64,000 bases of DNA, taken from JAVKSL01 sp050744085. Its GTDB lineage: Bacteria; Actinomycetota; Acidimicrobiia; Acidimicrobiales; JAJPHD01. The notes beneath the pieces are model-generated. The model was not told where the DNA came from and did not search any database. It saw nothing but the letters and a program-made list of their open reading frames with translations. This document shows, in pieces, positions 7,471 to 15,301 of this stretch. Within the stretch, counting starts at the first letter, position 1; each line of letters starts with the position of its first letter. Position numbers and translations under genes: made by a program. Location: positions 32,253 to 96,252 of the forward strand of contig JBOGGU010000092.1 in assembly GCA_050744085.1 (NCBI GenBank), in the 5' to 3' direction.

Positions 7471-8301
7471 ATGGCTGCTGTAACCGTCCCGGCCGACTCA
7501 CTCGGGCCGGCAGATGTGGCTCGCGAGTCGATGGCTCGACGAGCTCGATACTCCATCACCGACTCGGCGGCGCTGATGCGGCGCAACCTGACCCACATCT
7601 ACCGGGTTCCGGCGCTCATCGTGTTCACCGCCATCCAACCCATCATGTTCACCTTGTTGTTCCGCTACGTCTTCGGTGGGGCGATTCACACCAGCGCCGG
7701 AAGCTATGTGAGCTACCTGATCCCGGGCATCGTCATCCAGACTGCCGGCTTCGCGTCGGTCACCACGGCGATCGGCCTGTCCAAGGAGCTGTCCGAGGGG
7801 GTGATCGACAGGTTCCGCTCCATGCCCATCGCCCGCTCGGCGGTGCTGCTGGGGCGGCTCGGGGCGGACTCCCTGCGAATCCTGCTGACGGTGATCATCC
7901 TGTTGGCCGTGGGGTACGCGGTGGGCTTCCGCATCAGCACAGGCTTCGGGGACACCATCGCCATGATCGCCCTGTCGGTGGGGTTCGGCATTGCGCTGTG
8001 CTGTGTGTCCGCATGGATCGGCCTGTCGCTGAAGGATCCCGAGTCGGTGCAGGGCTTCGCCTTTATCTGGCTCTTCCCGGTCGTGTTCGCCAGCGGGGTG
8101 TTCGTCCCGGTGACCAGCATGCCGGGTTGGCTGCAGGACTTCGCCCGCAACAACCCGGTGACCCTCCTCGCCGAGGCGGCCCGCAACCTCACCATCGGCT
8201 CGACCGCGGGCAACTCGATATGGCTGTCTGTGGTGTGGATCGTGGGGATCACCGCAGTATTCGGCGTCCTGGCGGTGAGGGCCTACCGAAAGGCGGTGTG
8301 A
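7471..8301 (+). CDS. ABC-2 type permease, DrrB family
   Basis: A 276-residue integral membrane protein forming the exporter with the upstream ATPase. It has a cytoplasmic N-terminus, then about six helices starting at VPALIVFTAIQPIMFTLLFR. The ABC-2 signature LSKELSEGVIDRFRSMPIAR and the late FPVVFASGVFVPVTSMP are typical of DrrB/NodJ permeases. The substrate is unknown; drug or lipid export is the usual role. It is the last gene of the operon, followed by an 18-bp inverted repeat. Confidence 0.9.
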   Translation: MAAVTVPADSLGPADVARESMARRARYSITDSAALMRRNLTHIYRVPALIVFTAIQPIMFTLLFRYVFGGAIHTSAGSYVSYLIPGIVIQTAGFASVTTAIGLSKELSEGVIDRFRSMPIARSAVLLGRLGADSLRILLTVIILLAVGYAVGFRISTGFGDTIAMIALSVGFGIALCCVSAWIGLSLKDPESVQGFAFIWLFPVVFASGVFVPVTSMPGWLQDFARNNPVTLLAEAARNLTIGSTAGNSIWLSVVWIVGITAVFGVLAVRAYRKAV

Positions 8302-8383
8302 CGCCAGGGACCGGACCAGCCGCTGCACCCTCCCACGCAATGGGCAGCGCTTCGCCACCAGCTGGTCTGGCTACTCGCCTGTG

Positions 8384-8436
8384 CTGAACTTTGGGCAATG
8401 GACGACACTGAGCGTTCGCCATTGCCCAAAGTTCAG
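8384..8436. terminator. perfect 18-bp inverted repeat between convergent genes
   Basis: CTGAACTTTGGGCAATGG at 8384-8401 and its exact complement at 8419-8436, separated by a 17-nt loop. It lies 3' of the ABC permease and overlaps the stop codon of the convergent PHP gene. It has no T-tract, so it may act as a bidirectional hairpin terminator or be a palindromic repeat. Confidence 0.5.
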
Positions 8437-9500
8437 ACATCTATAGGAGCCGGTCCGTGCTGTGCTCCCTTGGTCCGAGCCCTATGGGACGCGGTCCACG
8501 CCAACAGGCGCTCGGCGGGCCAGGTGTTGACGACCTGGTCCGGGTCGGCGCCGCACTCCATTGCGCGGGCACAGCCCAGCGGTTGCCACTCCAGCTGGCC
8601 CGGAGCGTGGGCATCGGTGTCGATCGACAGCAGGCAGCCAGCGGCAAGCGCCTCGCGCAGCAGTGACCGGGGCGGGTCCAGGCGCTCGGGGCGGCAGTTC
8701 ACCTCAACGGCTTTGCCAAGCTCGGCAGCCTTGGCGAAGACCGCTCCGGAGTCGAAGCTCGACGGCGGCCTGCCGCGCCCGACAAGGATCCTCCCGGTGC
8801 AGTGGCCCAGGATGTCGAGTGCAGGGTCCTCCAAGGCGGTCAGCATGCGCGCCGTCATGGTCGCTGAGTCCATGCGCAGCTTGGAGTGGACGCTGCCGAC
8901 TACCACCTCGAGGGATCGCAGCAGGTCGGCGTCCTGGTCGAGCGTCCCGTCGAGGAGGACGTCCACCTCGATCCCCCCCAGCAGCCGCAGCGGCCCCGGC
9001 ACCGCGTTGAACTCGGCGAGCACGTCCAGCTGGCGCCGGAGGCGCTCCGGCGTCAGGCCGTGGGCGACCGTGAGCCGAGGAGAGTGGTCGGTGATCACCA
9101 GGTAATCATGGCCAAGGGCTGCCGCCGCCCGAGCCATGGCTTCGATTGGGCTCCCCCCGTCCGACCACTCGGTGTGGCTGTGGCAGTCGCCTCTCAGCGC
9201 CGCCCTGAGCCGCTGGGCCTCGGCCGGCCCCGGGTCGACCCCCGGGCGGGCCTCCAAGTCGGCGAGGTACGGTGGCACATCGCCTGCGAGGGCCTGGGTC
9301 ACCACGGCGGCCGTCTTGTCCCCAACCCCAGAGATGTCGGTCAGCCTGCCGCGCAGCGCCATCCCGGCCAGCTCGGTGGCCCCCACCCCGGCGACGGCCG
9401 CGGCCGCCCCTCGGAAGGCCCTCACCCGGTACGTCTCCTCCCGGTCGCGCTCCAGCAGGTAGGCGATGCGCTCGAGTGCGTCCACCGGGTCCATCGTCAT
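8433..9500 (-). CDS. PHP-domain metal-dependent hydrolase with helix-hairpin-helix N-terminus
   Basis: A 355-residue protein from ATG 9500 (MTMDPVDALERIAYLLERDR). Residues 1-75 resemble the helical N-domain of family X polymerases, with a hairpin DISGVGDKTAAVV (about 55-67). The PHP domain begins at GDCHSHTEWSDG (His107, His109), followed by YLVITDHSPRL, GGIEVDVL, VVGSVHSKL, VEVNCRPERLDPP and SIDTDAHAPGQL, giving the full set of metal ligands. It matches actinobacterial proteins annotated as PHP/histidinol-phosphatase-like. A DNA-repair or phosphoesterase role is inferred; the polymerase palm is absent. Confidence 0.85.
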   Translation of the reverse strand: MTMDPVDALERIAYLLERDREETYRVRAFRGAAAAVAGVGATELAGMALRGRLTDISGVGDKTAAVVTQALAGDVPPYLADLEARPGVDPGPAEAQRLRAALRGDCHSHTEWSDGGSPIEAMARAAAALGHDYLVITDHSPRLTVAHGLTPERLRRQLDVLAEFNAVPGPLRLLGGIEVDVLLDGTLDQDADLLRSLEVVVGSVHSKLRMDSATMTARMLTALEDPALDILGHCTGRILVGRGRPPSSFDSGAVFAKAAELGKAVEVNCRPERLDPPRSLLREALAAGCLLSIDTDAHAPGQLEWQPLGCARAMECGADPDQVVNTWPAERLLAWTASHRARTKGAQHGPAPIDV

Positions 9501-9521
9501 CGAGGCTACCCAGCCAACGGC

Positions 9522-9535
9522 CGGACAGGCCCTAA
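9522..9535 (+). repeat. isolated copy of the MITE right end
   Basis: Fourteen bases, CGGACAGGCCCTAA, identical to the right terminus plus TAA target of the element at 10917-11016. It faces that element, so the VapC remnant and the kdpD sensor gene lie between inverted MITE ends. Confidence 0.5.
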
Positions 9536-9699
9536 CCGGGATGTGGCACGTCGATGGCGGACAGGCCGTCAATCCCGGCGAAGTCCGTCGGATTGCAGGT
9601 GTGCAGACCAAGGCCGTGCGCCATGGCGGCAGCGATCATGGCGTCGTATGCCCTTGCTCCGGCCTTGCGCCCCTGGCGCCGTAATGACGCGTCACTGAC
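9532..9699 (-). pseudogene. C-terminal remnant of a VapC (PIN-domain) toxin
   Basis: About 55 residues in one minus-strand frame: LRRQGRKAGARAYDAMIAAA, then HGLGLHTCNPTDFAGIDGLS and IDVPHPG before the stop. This is the PIN-domain C-terminus, with the conserved A-Y-D-A-M-I-A-A helix and TCNPxDFxGI loop. The N-terminal half with the first acidic residues and any VapB antitoxin are missing. It lies directly downstream of the kdpD sensor gene and ends in the MITE-end sequence. Confidence 0.7.
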
Positions 9700-9708
9700 G
9701 TACTCCTT

Positions 9709-10905
9709 TCATCTGTTCTCGATGCTCTGAAGGGCCTCCTGACGCTTGGCAATCACGTGGACGTCCACACCCGCGTCACCGGCTGTGCGCAGCAGCTTCT
9801 GAAGGACGGAGCCCTTGGTCACCTCTTCCCAGCGGCTCCGGCGGGTGAATGCGAGGACGATTTGCGTGATCTGGTGCTCGGCGGCGAAGTGGAGCAAGGC
9901 TGTTGCCGGGTCCTCCGCCTTGAGCTCGTGCCACTGGGCGCCCACGTCGGCGGCAAGGTGCCGGAGCTGGTCGATGACCTTGCCCGACGCACGCGGGGCC
10001 CCTTCGCCTGAGATCACGTGCACGACGACCAGGTCGGCCTTGGCTCGCGCCGCGATCCGTGCGGCCCTTCGGATCACGTGCTCGGCTTGGTCGTCGCCCT
10101 TGACCGCAGCCATGATCCGTTCCTTGGTCTCCCACACCCCGTGGATGCCGTGAGAACGCAGGTATGCGAGCATCTCCTCCTCGGTCTCGTCGGCCAGGAA
10201 TCGCAGCGCCAGCTCTCGTAGCGCGGTCAGGTTCTCGACCCGGAAGAAATGAGTCAGCGCTTGGGGGACCTTCTCGGGTGCGTAGACGTGCCCGTGGGCC
10301 ATCCGCCGGCGCAGCTGCTCGGGGGACGAGTCGATCAGCTCCACCTGGTCAGCGCGACGCACCACCCAGTCCGGGACCCTCTCGCGGACCTTGATCCCGG
10401 TCATGCGCTCCACCGCGTCTGCCAGGCTTTCCAGGTGCTGGATGTTGACCGTTGTAATCACCGCGATGCCCGAGTCGAGCAGCTCGACCACGTCCTCCCA
10501 GCGCTTCTCGTGGCGCCCAGACCCGGGGACATTGGTGTGGGCCAGCTCGTCCACAAGGGCCAGCTCTGGGCGCCGTGCCAGGACCAAGTCGAGGTCCATC
10601 TCCTCGAATTGCCCTCCCTGGTGCTGGACGGCTCGGCGGGGGACCACCTCCAGGTCACGGATCAGGCCGGCGGTGTAGGAGCGTCCGTGCGGCTCGACGT
10701 AGCCGACCACCACGTCGGCTCCGCGCTGGTGGCGCCGCCACGCCTCGTCCAGCATCGCCGAGGTCTTGCCAACTCCCGCCGCCGCCCCCAGATAGATGCG
10801 GAACTTGCCAGCGGGCTCGACCAGGGCGGCCTCATCAGGGTTGGCCGGTTCCGGACCGCCGACGTCGTCATCGGGTGGTCCCTCCTCGGCGCTGGTCACT
10901 TCCAT
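9709..10905 (-). CDS. kdpD: KdpD sensor domain plus UspA domain, lacking the kinase
   Basis: A 398-residue protein from ATG 10905. Residues 34-240 are the KdpD N-terminal domain: Walker A GAAAGVGKT (40-48), VVGYVEPHGR, LALVDELAHTNVPGSGRHEK and TTVNIQHLESL. Residues about 265-390 form a universal-stress-protein domain (ADLVVVHVISGEG ... QIVLAFTRRSRWEE). A complete KdpD would continue into four membrane helices and a histidine kinase; here those are a separate gene on the opposite strand starting at 11029. The two parts sum to 927 residues, close to a whole KdpD. A MITE-like element starts 12 bp upstream of the ATG. Confidence 0.9.
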   Translation of the reverse strand: MEVTSAEEGPPDDDVGGPEPANPDEAALVEPAGKFRIYLGAAAGVGKTSAMLDEAWRRHQRGADVVVGYVEPHGRSYTAGLIRDLEVVPRRAVQHQGGQFEEMDLDLVLARRPELALVDELAHTNVPGSGRHEKRWEDVVELLDSGIAVITTVNIQHLESLADAVERMTGIKVRERVPDWVVRRADQVELIDSSPEQLRRRMAHGHVYAPEKVPQALTHFFRVENLTALRELALRFLADETEEEMLAYLRSHGIHGVWETKERIMAAVKGDDQAEHVIRRAARIAARAKADLVVVHVISGEGAPRASGKVIDQLRHLAADVGAQWHELKAEDPATALLHFAAEHQITQIVLAFTRRSRWEEVTKGSVLQKLLRTAGDAGVDVHVIAKRQEALQSIENR

Positions 10906-10913
10906 ATCCTGCC

Positions 10914-11019
10914 TAAGGGCCTGTAAGAAAACAACCTGGACGGCGAAGCCGAACCTCGAGGCCTCCCACCAGGTCAAACGCGTACACCGCCGTCCAGGTT
11001 GTTTTCGGACAGGCCCTAA
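10914..11019. mobile_element. 100-bp MITE-like element with TAA target duplication
   Basis: Terminal inverted repeats begin GGGCCTGT at 10917 and end ACAGGCCC at 11016; the repeats extend about 29-30 bp with two mismatches. TAA flanks it directly on both sides (10914-10916 and 11017-11019), as expected for a 3-bp TNA duplication of IS5-like transposases. No transposase is encoded. It fills the gap between the two divergent kdpD halves, 12 bp from one start and 12 bp from the other, so it must carry or displace their promoters. Confidence 0.75.
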
Positions 11020-11028
11020 GGTAGCAAC

Positions 11029-12618
11029 GTGGCCAGAGACGCCCGATGGAGGTCACCCACGACATCGCGCTCGGCCCGGATGGTCTCTGCGGGGCTTGCC
11101 GCCGGCCTCCTCGGGATCGCGGCCCTCGGTGGCGCGATGCTGCCGTTGCGGTCGCACCTGAGCGTCGCCACCGCTGCCCTGGTCCTGGTGGTCCCGGTGG
11201 TCGCAGGGGTCGCCCTGGGTGGCTTCGCGGCTGGGGCGGTCGGGGTCTTGGCCGGCTTCTTGGCCTACGACTATTTCTTCATCCCGCCCTTCGGCACCCT
11301 GGCGGTCAATGCTCCCCAGGACTGGGTGGCACTGGGCGTCTACGTGGTGGTGATGCTGGTGGTCTCCCGAGTCGTGGCGGCGCTCCAGGCTGCGCGGGCG
11401 ACGGCCAGCCTGCGGGAGAGCGACGTCCGCCAGCTCTTCGAGATCTCCGACTTGCTGATCGGCGACCGGGGGACGACCGAGCTGCTCGACTCGATTCTCA
11501 GCACGCTCCGCCGGGTCTTCGGCCTGGAGTCGGCCGCCCTACTCTTGCCCTCGGACGGCACGCTGGCTGTCGCTTCGGTCGACGGCGCACCGCTTCCCGA
11601 GGCCGTGCTGGCCCGGATCATGCCGTCTCCACCGAGCCCTGTATCAGCAATTGGCTCCGAGGACGTCCAGACCTTCGCCCTCGCAACCGCCTCCCGCCCG
11701 ATAGGCCTGCTGGTGCTGGTGGGCCAGGTTCTGGGGGCCCACGAGCGTGAGCTGGTGGCTACCTTCGCCAACCACGCCGCCTTGGCCGTCGAGCGAGCCC
11801 AGCTACGCGAGGCGGCGACCCGGGCGGCCATGCTGGAGGAGGTGGATCGTTGGCGCGCCGCCCTGGTTGGCTCGGTCTCCCACGACCTGCGCACACCGTT
11901 GGCAGCCATCAAGGCGGCGGTGTCGAACCTGGTTGACCCGCTCATCAGGCTGACCGCCGACGAGCGCGCCGAGCTGCTGGCGATGATCGAGTCCGAGACC
12001 GACCGCATGGTGCGCCTGGTGACATCGGTGTTGGACATGAGCCGGGTCGAGGCCGGCGCCCTGGAGCCCCGGTGTCAGGCCGTGCTGGTCGAAGAGCTGG
12101 TCGACGAAGCCGTGCGGAGCGCCACTGGCCATCTCGACCCGGCCAGGATTGGCGTGAGCATCGATTTTGCCCTGCCATTGGCTGCCGCCGATCCGGTGCT
12201 TGCCGGCCAGGTGCTCGCCAACCTGATCGAGAACGCCGCGTGCCACGGCTCGAGTGCCCGCCACCCGGATATCCTGGTCAGCGCCCGGCGCGCGGACGGG
12301 GTGGTCGAGCTGAGCGTGGCCGACCGTGGCCCCGGAATACCTCGGTCCATGCGAGAGGAGGCCTTCGAGGCCTTTCGGCGCCTCGACTCGCCGGTGCCCC
12401 ACGTCTCCGGCATGGGTCTGGGCCTGGCCGTCGCCAAAGCCTTCGTGGAGGCGCAGGGCGGGAGGATCCGGGTGGAGGACAATCCCGGGGGCGGTGCTGT
12501 GCTCACTTTCTCCCTGCCTGTGGCCCAGGTACCCTCCCCGATCGCAGATGCAGCAGAGGGGCAGGCTCAGCTCTCGGGCTCGCTGAGCCAATGGCTGGCT
12601 GACCCGATGGCTGGCTGA
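11029..12618 (+). CDS. kdpD: KdpD-type membrane histidine kinase (transmembrane-GAF-HisKA-HATPase)
   Basis: A 529-residue kinase, the C-terminal half of KdpD, GTG start at 11029. Four helices (about 18-115, including FLAYDYFFIPPFGTLAVNAP, the DUF4118 signature) are followed by a GAF-like domain (about 135-255), H-box VSHDLRTPL with His285, N-box NLIENAACHG, G1 DRGPGIP and G2 GMGLGLAV. It should phosphorylate KdpE, whose gene begins 4 bp after this stop. It lacks the cytoplasmic KdpD-USP sensor, encoded divergently. The 3' end and the kdpE start carry a short tandem duplication giving MAG-like repeats. Confidence 0.93.
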   Translation: MARDARWRSPTTSRSARMVSAGLAAGLLGIAALGGAMLPLRSHLSVATAALVLVVPVVAGVALGGFAAGAVGVLAGFLAYDYFFIPPFGTLAVNAPQDWVALGVYVVVMLVVSRVVAALQAARATASLRESDVRQLFEISDLLIGDRGTTELLDSILSTLRRVFGLESAALLLPSDGTLAVASVDGAPLPEAVLARIMPSPPSPVSAIGSEDVQTFALATASRPIGLLVLVGQVLGAHERELVATFANHAALAVERAQLREAATRAAMLEEVDRWRAALVGSVSHDLRTPLAAIKAAVSNLVDPLIRLTADERAELLAMIESETDRMVRLVTSVLDMSRVEAGALEPRCQAVLVEELVDEAVRSATGHLDPARIGVSIDFALPLAAADPVLAGQVLANLIENAACHGSSARHPDILVSARRADGVVELSVADRGPGIPRSMREEAFEAFRRLDSPVPHVSGMGLGLAVAKAFVEAQGGRIRVEDNPGGGAVLTFSLPVAQVPSPIADAAEGQAQLSGSLSQWLADPMAG

Positions 12619-12622
12619 CCCG

Positions 12623-13321
12623 ATGGCTCGGCTGCTCATCGTCGACGACGAGCAGCCCATCCTGCGGGCGCTCGGCATCGGCCTGCGCGCTCGCGGCTAC
12701 GAGGTGGTGACGGCCCGGACCGCCGCCGACGGCTTGGCGCAGGTTGCCCTCTGCACCCCGGACGTGATCGTGCTGGACCTGGGCTTGCCGGACCGCGACG
12801 GCGTCGAGCTGTGCCGACAAGTGCGCGCTTGGAGCGATGTCCCGATAATCGTGCTCTCCGCGCACGGCTCCGAGCAGCGCAAGGTGACCGCGCTGGACGC
12901 AGGGGCGGATGATTTTGTTACCAAGCCGTTCGGGATGGCCGAGCTGGAGGCGCGCCTGCGGGTGGCGCTCCGGCGGCGCCACCTGGCCAGCCAGTCAGAC
13001 CAGGAGAACTCGGCTCTGGTCGTCGGCTCGCTGACGATCGACCTGGTGCGACGGGAGGTGACGGTGGACCAGGTGACGGTCAGCCTCACAGCTCGCGAGT
13101 TCGACCTGCTCGCCTACCTGGCCCGCAACGCAGGAAGAGTGCTCACCCACCGGGTGATCCTCGAGGAGGTGTGGGGCCCGGGCTACGGATCTGAGGTCCA
13201 CTACCTGCGGGTCTACGCCAATCGCCTGCGTCAGAAGCTGGGTGGGGGCGCCGCGGGCCTGCTGCGGACCAGCGCAGGCGTCGGCTACCAGCTGGTGGCA
13301 GACCCCGGCCCTGATCCCTAG
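12623..13321 (+). CDS. kdpE: KdpE OmpR-family response regulator
   Basis: A 232-residue regulator. Receiver domain with acidic pocket VDDE (8-10), phospho-acceptor Asp52 in VLDLGLPDRDG, and conserved Lys in FVTKPFGMAELEARL. The winged-helix DNA-binding domain (about 130-225) shows LTAREFDLLAYLARNAGRVL and VHYLRVYANRLRQKLG. It activates kdpFABC, which starts 113 bp downstream. The start ATG follows the kinase stop by 4 bp. Confidence 0.94.
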   Translation: MARLLIVDDEQPILRALGIGLRARGYEVVTARTAADGLAQVALCTPDVIVLDLGLPDRDGVELCRQVRAWSDVPIIVLSAHGSEQRKVTALDAGADDFVTKPFGMAELEARLRVALRRRHLASQSDQENSALVVGSLTIDLVRREVTVDQVTVSLTAREFDLLAYLARNAGRVLTHRVILEEVWGPGYGSEVHYLRVYANRLRQKLGGGAAGLLRTSAGVGYQLVADPGPDP

Positions 13322-13434
13322 CGCTGCGCCGAAAAGCCGAGCCGGGGCCTCGAGCAGGAATATTGACCATCTGTTTACGCCTTTGACCGGCGCGTTTATG
13401 TGCCGTTGACGGCTGGGCCACCAAGATGTGCTCC

Positions 13435-13521
13435 ATGGCAGACCTTGCATCCGTTATCGGCTTTGTCGGGTTCGCGCTGGCTTGCTGGGTGCTGGCAGTC
13501 GGGCTGGAGCGCGTCGAATGA
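13435..13521 (+). CDS. 28-residue membrane micro-protein upstream of kdpF
   Basis: ATG at 13435; MADLASVIGFVGFALACW then VLAVGLERVE and TGA. It is one hydrophobic helix with a charged C-terminus. Its stop overlaps the kdpF start by 4 bp (ATGA), implying coupled translation. Similar short ORFs precede kdpF in other actinobacterial kdp operons, to my recollection. A second KdpF-like stabilising peptide or a translational coupler is inferred. Confidence 0.7.
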   Translation: MADLASVIGFVGFALACWVLAVGLERVE

Positions 13522-13604
13522 CTGTGGACTTCGTCCTCCTGGCCGTCTCGGTGATCCTGTTCGTCTACCTCGGGGTTGCCCTGTTCAAACCTGAATGGTT
13601 CTGA
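13518..13604 (+). CDS. kdpF: KdpF potassium-ATPase accessory peptide
   Basis: A 28-residue single-helix protein starting MTVDFVLLAVSVILFVYL and ending in the family-typical K-P-E-W-F. KdpF stabilises the KdpABC complex in the membrane. It overlaps the preceding micro-ORF by 4 bp, and kdpA starts 4 bp after its stop. Confidence 0.88.
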   Translation: MTVDFVLLAVSVILFVYLGVALFKPEWF

Positions 13605-13608
13605 GCTA

Positions 13609-15300
13609 GTGAAGCTCTTTGCGACCATCGCGGTGATGGTGGTGCTGGTCGGCCTCATCTGGCGATACCTCGGCTCGTACATGGTCTCGGTCTACGAGGG
13701 CCGGGCCCACTGGTTGGGATTCGTCGAGCGACCGCTGTACCGGGCGATGCGCGTGGACCCCGAGGTGGAGCAAGGTTGGCGGCGCTATGCCGGCGCGGTC
13801 ATCGGGTACTCGGTGGTGGCGCTGGCGCTGACCTATGCGATCCTCCGGCTCCAGCGATACCTGCCGTTCAATCCGTCCCACCTGGGAAACGTCGCCCCTG
13901 CGCTGTCGTTCAACACCGCGGTGTCCTTTGTCACCAACACCAACTGGCAGAACTACGCCGGGGAGTCGACCATGTCGTACTTCTCCCAGATGGTGGCTCT
14001 GGCGGTGCAGAACTTCGCCAGCGCTTCGGTGGGGATCGCCATCGCCATAGCGCTGATCCGCGGCTTCGCCCGCAAGGGGACCGGCACGATCGGGAACTTC
14101 TGGGTCGACTTGGTGCGCGGGACCTTGTACATCTTGTTGCCGGTCTCGTTCGTGATGGCCATCGTTTTCGTCTCTCAGGGGGCTATCCAGACCCTCGGCG
14201 GCCCGGCCTCGGTGGTCAACCACCTGACCGGGGCCCACCAAGCCATCGCCCGCGGGCCGTATGCCTCCCAGGAGGTGATCAAGCAGTTCGGGACCAATGG
14301 AGGGGGCACGTTCAACGCGAACTCGGCCGACCCCTTCTCCAGCCCCGACGGGCTCACCAACTTCTTGGAGATCATCCTCATCCTGGCGATCCCGATCGCC
14401 CTCACCTACACCTTCGGCAAGATGGTGGGCCGGGTCCGCCAGGGAGTGGCGGTGCTGGCGGCGATGACCCTGCTGTACGGGGCCTGGCTGGGCGTCGCCG
14501 TCGCCGCGGAGTCCGGGCCCAACCCCGCAGTCGCCGCCGCCGGCTTGGTGCACCAGCCCGGAGGCAACCTCGAGGGCAAAGAGGTGCGCAACGGGGCAGC
14601 GAGCACGGCCCTCTTCGCCGTCACCTCCACCGAGACCTCGACCGGCTCCGCGGATGCGTCGTACGACTCGTTCAACCCGCTCGGTGGGATGGCGCTGCTG
14701 GCAGGGATGATGCAGGGCGACGTCACCCCCGGAGGGGTGGGGAGCGGTCTCTACACCATCTTGTTGTCGGCCACAGTCGCGGTGTTCATCGGCGGGCTCA
14801 TGATCGGGCGGACACCGGAGTACCTGGGCAAGAAGATCCAAGCCAGGGAAGTGAAGCTGGCCGCGCTCGGGGTGCTGGTGATGCCCCTGACCGTCCTGGT
14901 GATCACCGGCATAGCCGTGTCTGTCCACGCCGGCACCTCTGTGACCGGGAACAACGGGCCCCACGGGTTCTCCGAGATCCTCTACGCCTTCACCTCTCAG
15001 GGCAACAACAACGGGTCTGCATTTGGCGGCCTGTCGGGCAACACCGACTTCTACAACCTCATGGGCGGGGTCGCCATGCTCGCCGGCCGGTTCTTCATCA
15101 TCATCCCGGTGCTGGCCCTGGCGGGCGCGCTGGCCGCCAAGCAGGTGGTGCCAGTGAGCCTGGGGACGTTCCGCACGGATACCCCGCTCTTCGTGGGCCT
15201 GCTGGTCGGAGTGGTCGTCATCATCGGCGGCCTCACCTTCTTCCCGGCCATCTCGCTCGGCCCGGTGGTCGAGCAGATCAGTCGGGGGAGGCTCTTCTAG
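13609..15300 (+). CDS. kdpA: KdpA potassium-translocating subunit
   Basis: A 563-residue membrane protein of the high-affinity K+ uptake ATPase, related to K+ channels, with four pore-like repeats. Seen: SFVTNTNWQNYAGESTMSY, FGTNGGGTFNANSADPFSSP (selectivity-filter regions), EILYAFTSQGNNNGSAFGGL and TPLFVGLLVGVVVIIGGLTF. The GTG at 13609 is chosen because it follows kdpF by 4 bp and the protein starts VKLFATIAVM; an upstream in-frame start would lie inside kdpF. kdpB begins 1 bp after the stop. Confidence 0.95.
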   Translation: MKLFATIAVMVVLVGLIWRYLGSYMVSVYEGRAHWLGFVERPLYRAMRVDPEVEQGWRRYAGAVIGYSVVALALTYAILRLQRYLPFNPSHLGNVAPALSFNTAVSFVTNTNWQNYAGESTMSYFSQMVALAVQNFASASVGIAIAIALIRGFARKGTGTIGNFWVDLVRGTLYILLPVSFVMAIVFVSQGAIQTLGGPASVVNHLTGAHQAIARGPYASQEVIKQFGTNGGGTFNANSADPFSSPDGLTNFLEIILILAIPIALTYTFGKMVGRVRQGVAVLAAMTLLYGAWLGVAVAAESGPNPAVAAAGLVHQPGGNLEGKEVRNGAASTALFAVTSTETSTGSADASYDSFNPLGGMALLAGMMQGDVTPGGVGSGLYTILLSATVAVFIGGLMIGRTPEYLGKKIQAREVKLAALGVLVMPLTVLVITGIAVSVHAGTSVTGNNGPHGFSEILYAFTSQGNNNGSAFGGLSGNTDFYNLMGGVAMLAGRFFIIIPVLALAGALAAKQVVPVSLGTFRTDTPLFVGLLVGVVVIIGGLTFFPAISLGPVVEQISRGRLF

Positions 15301-15301
15301 A

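Noticed and set aside
13322..13434. KdpE binding site and promoter before the kdp micro-ORF
   Set aside because: TTGACC-like hexamers occur but no well-placed -10 or clear repeat was found, so no site is claimed.
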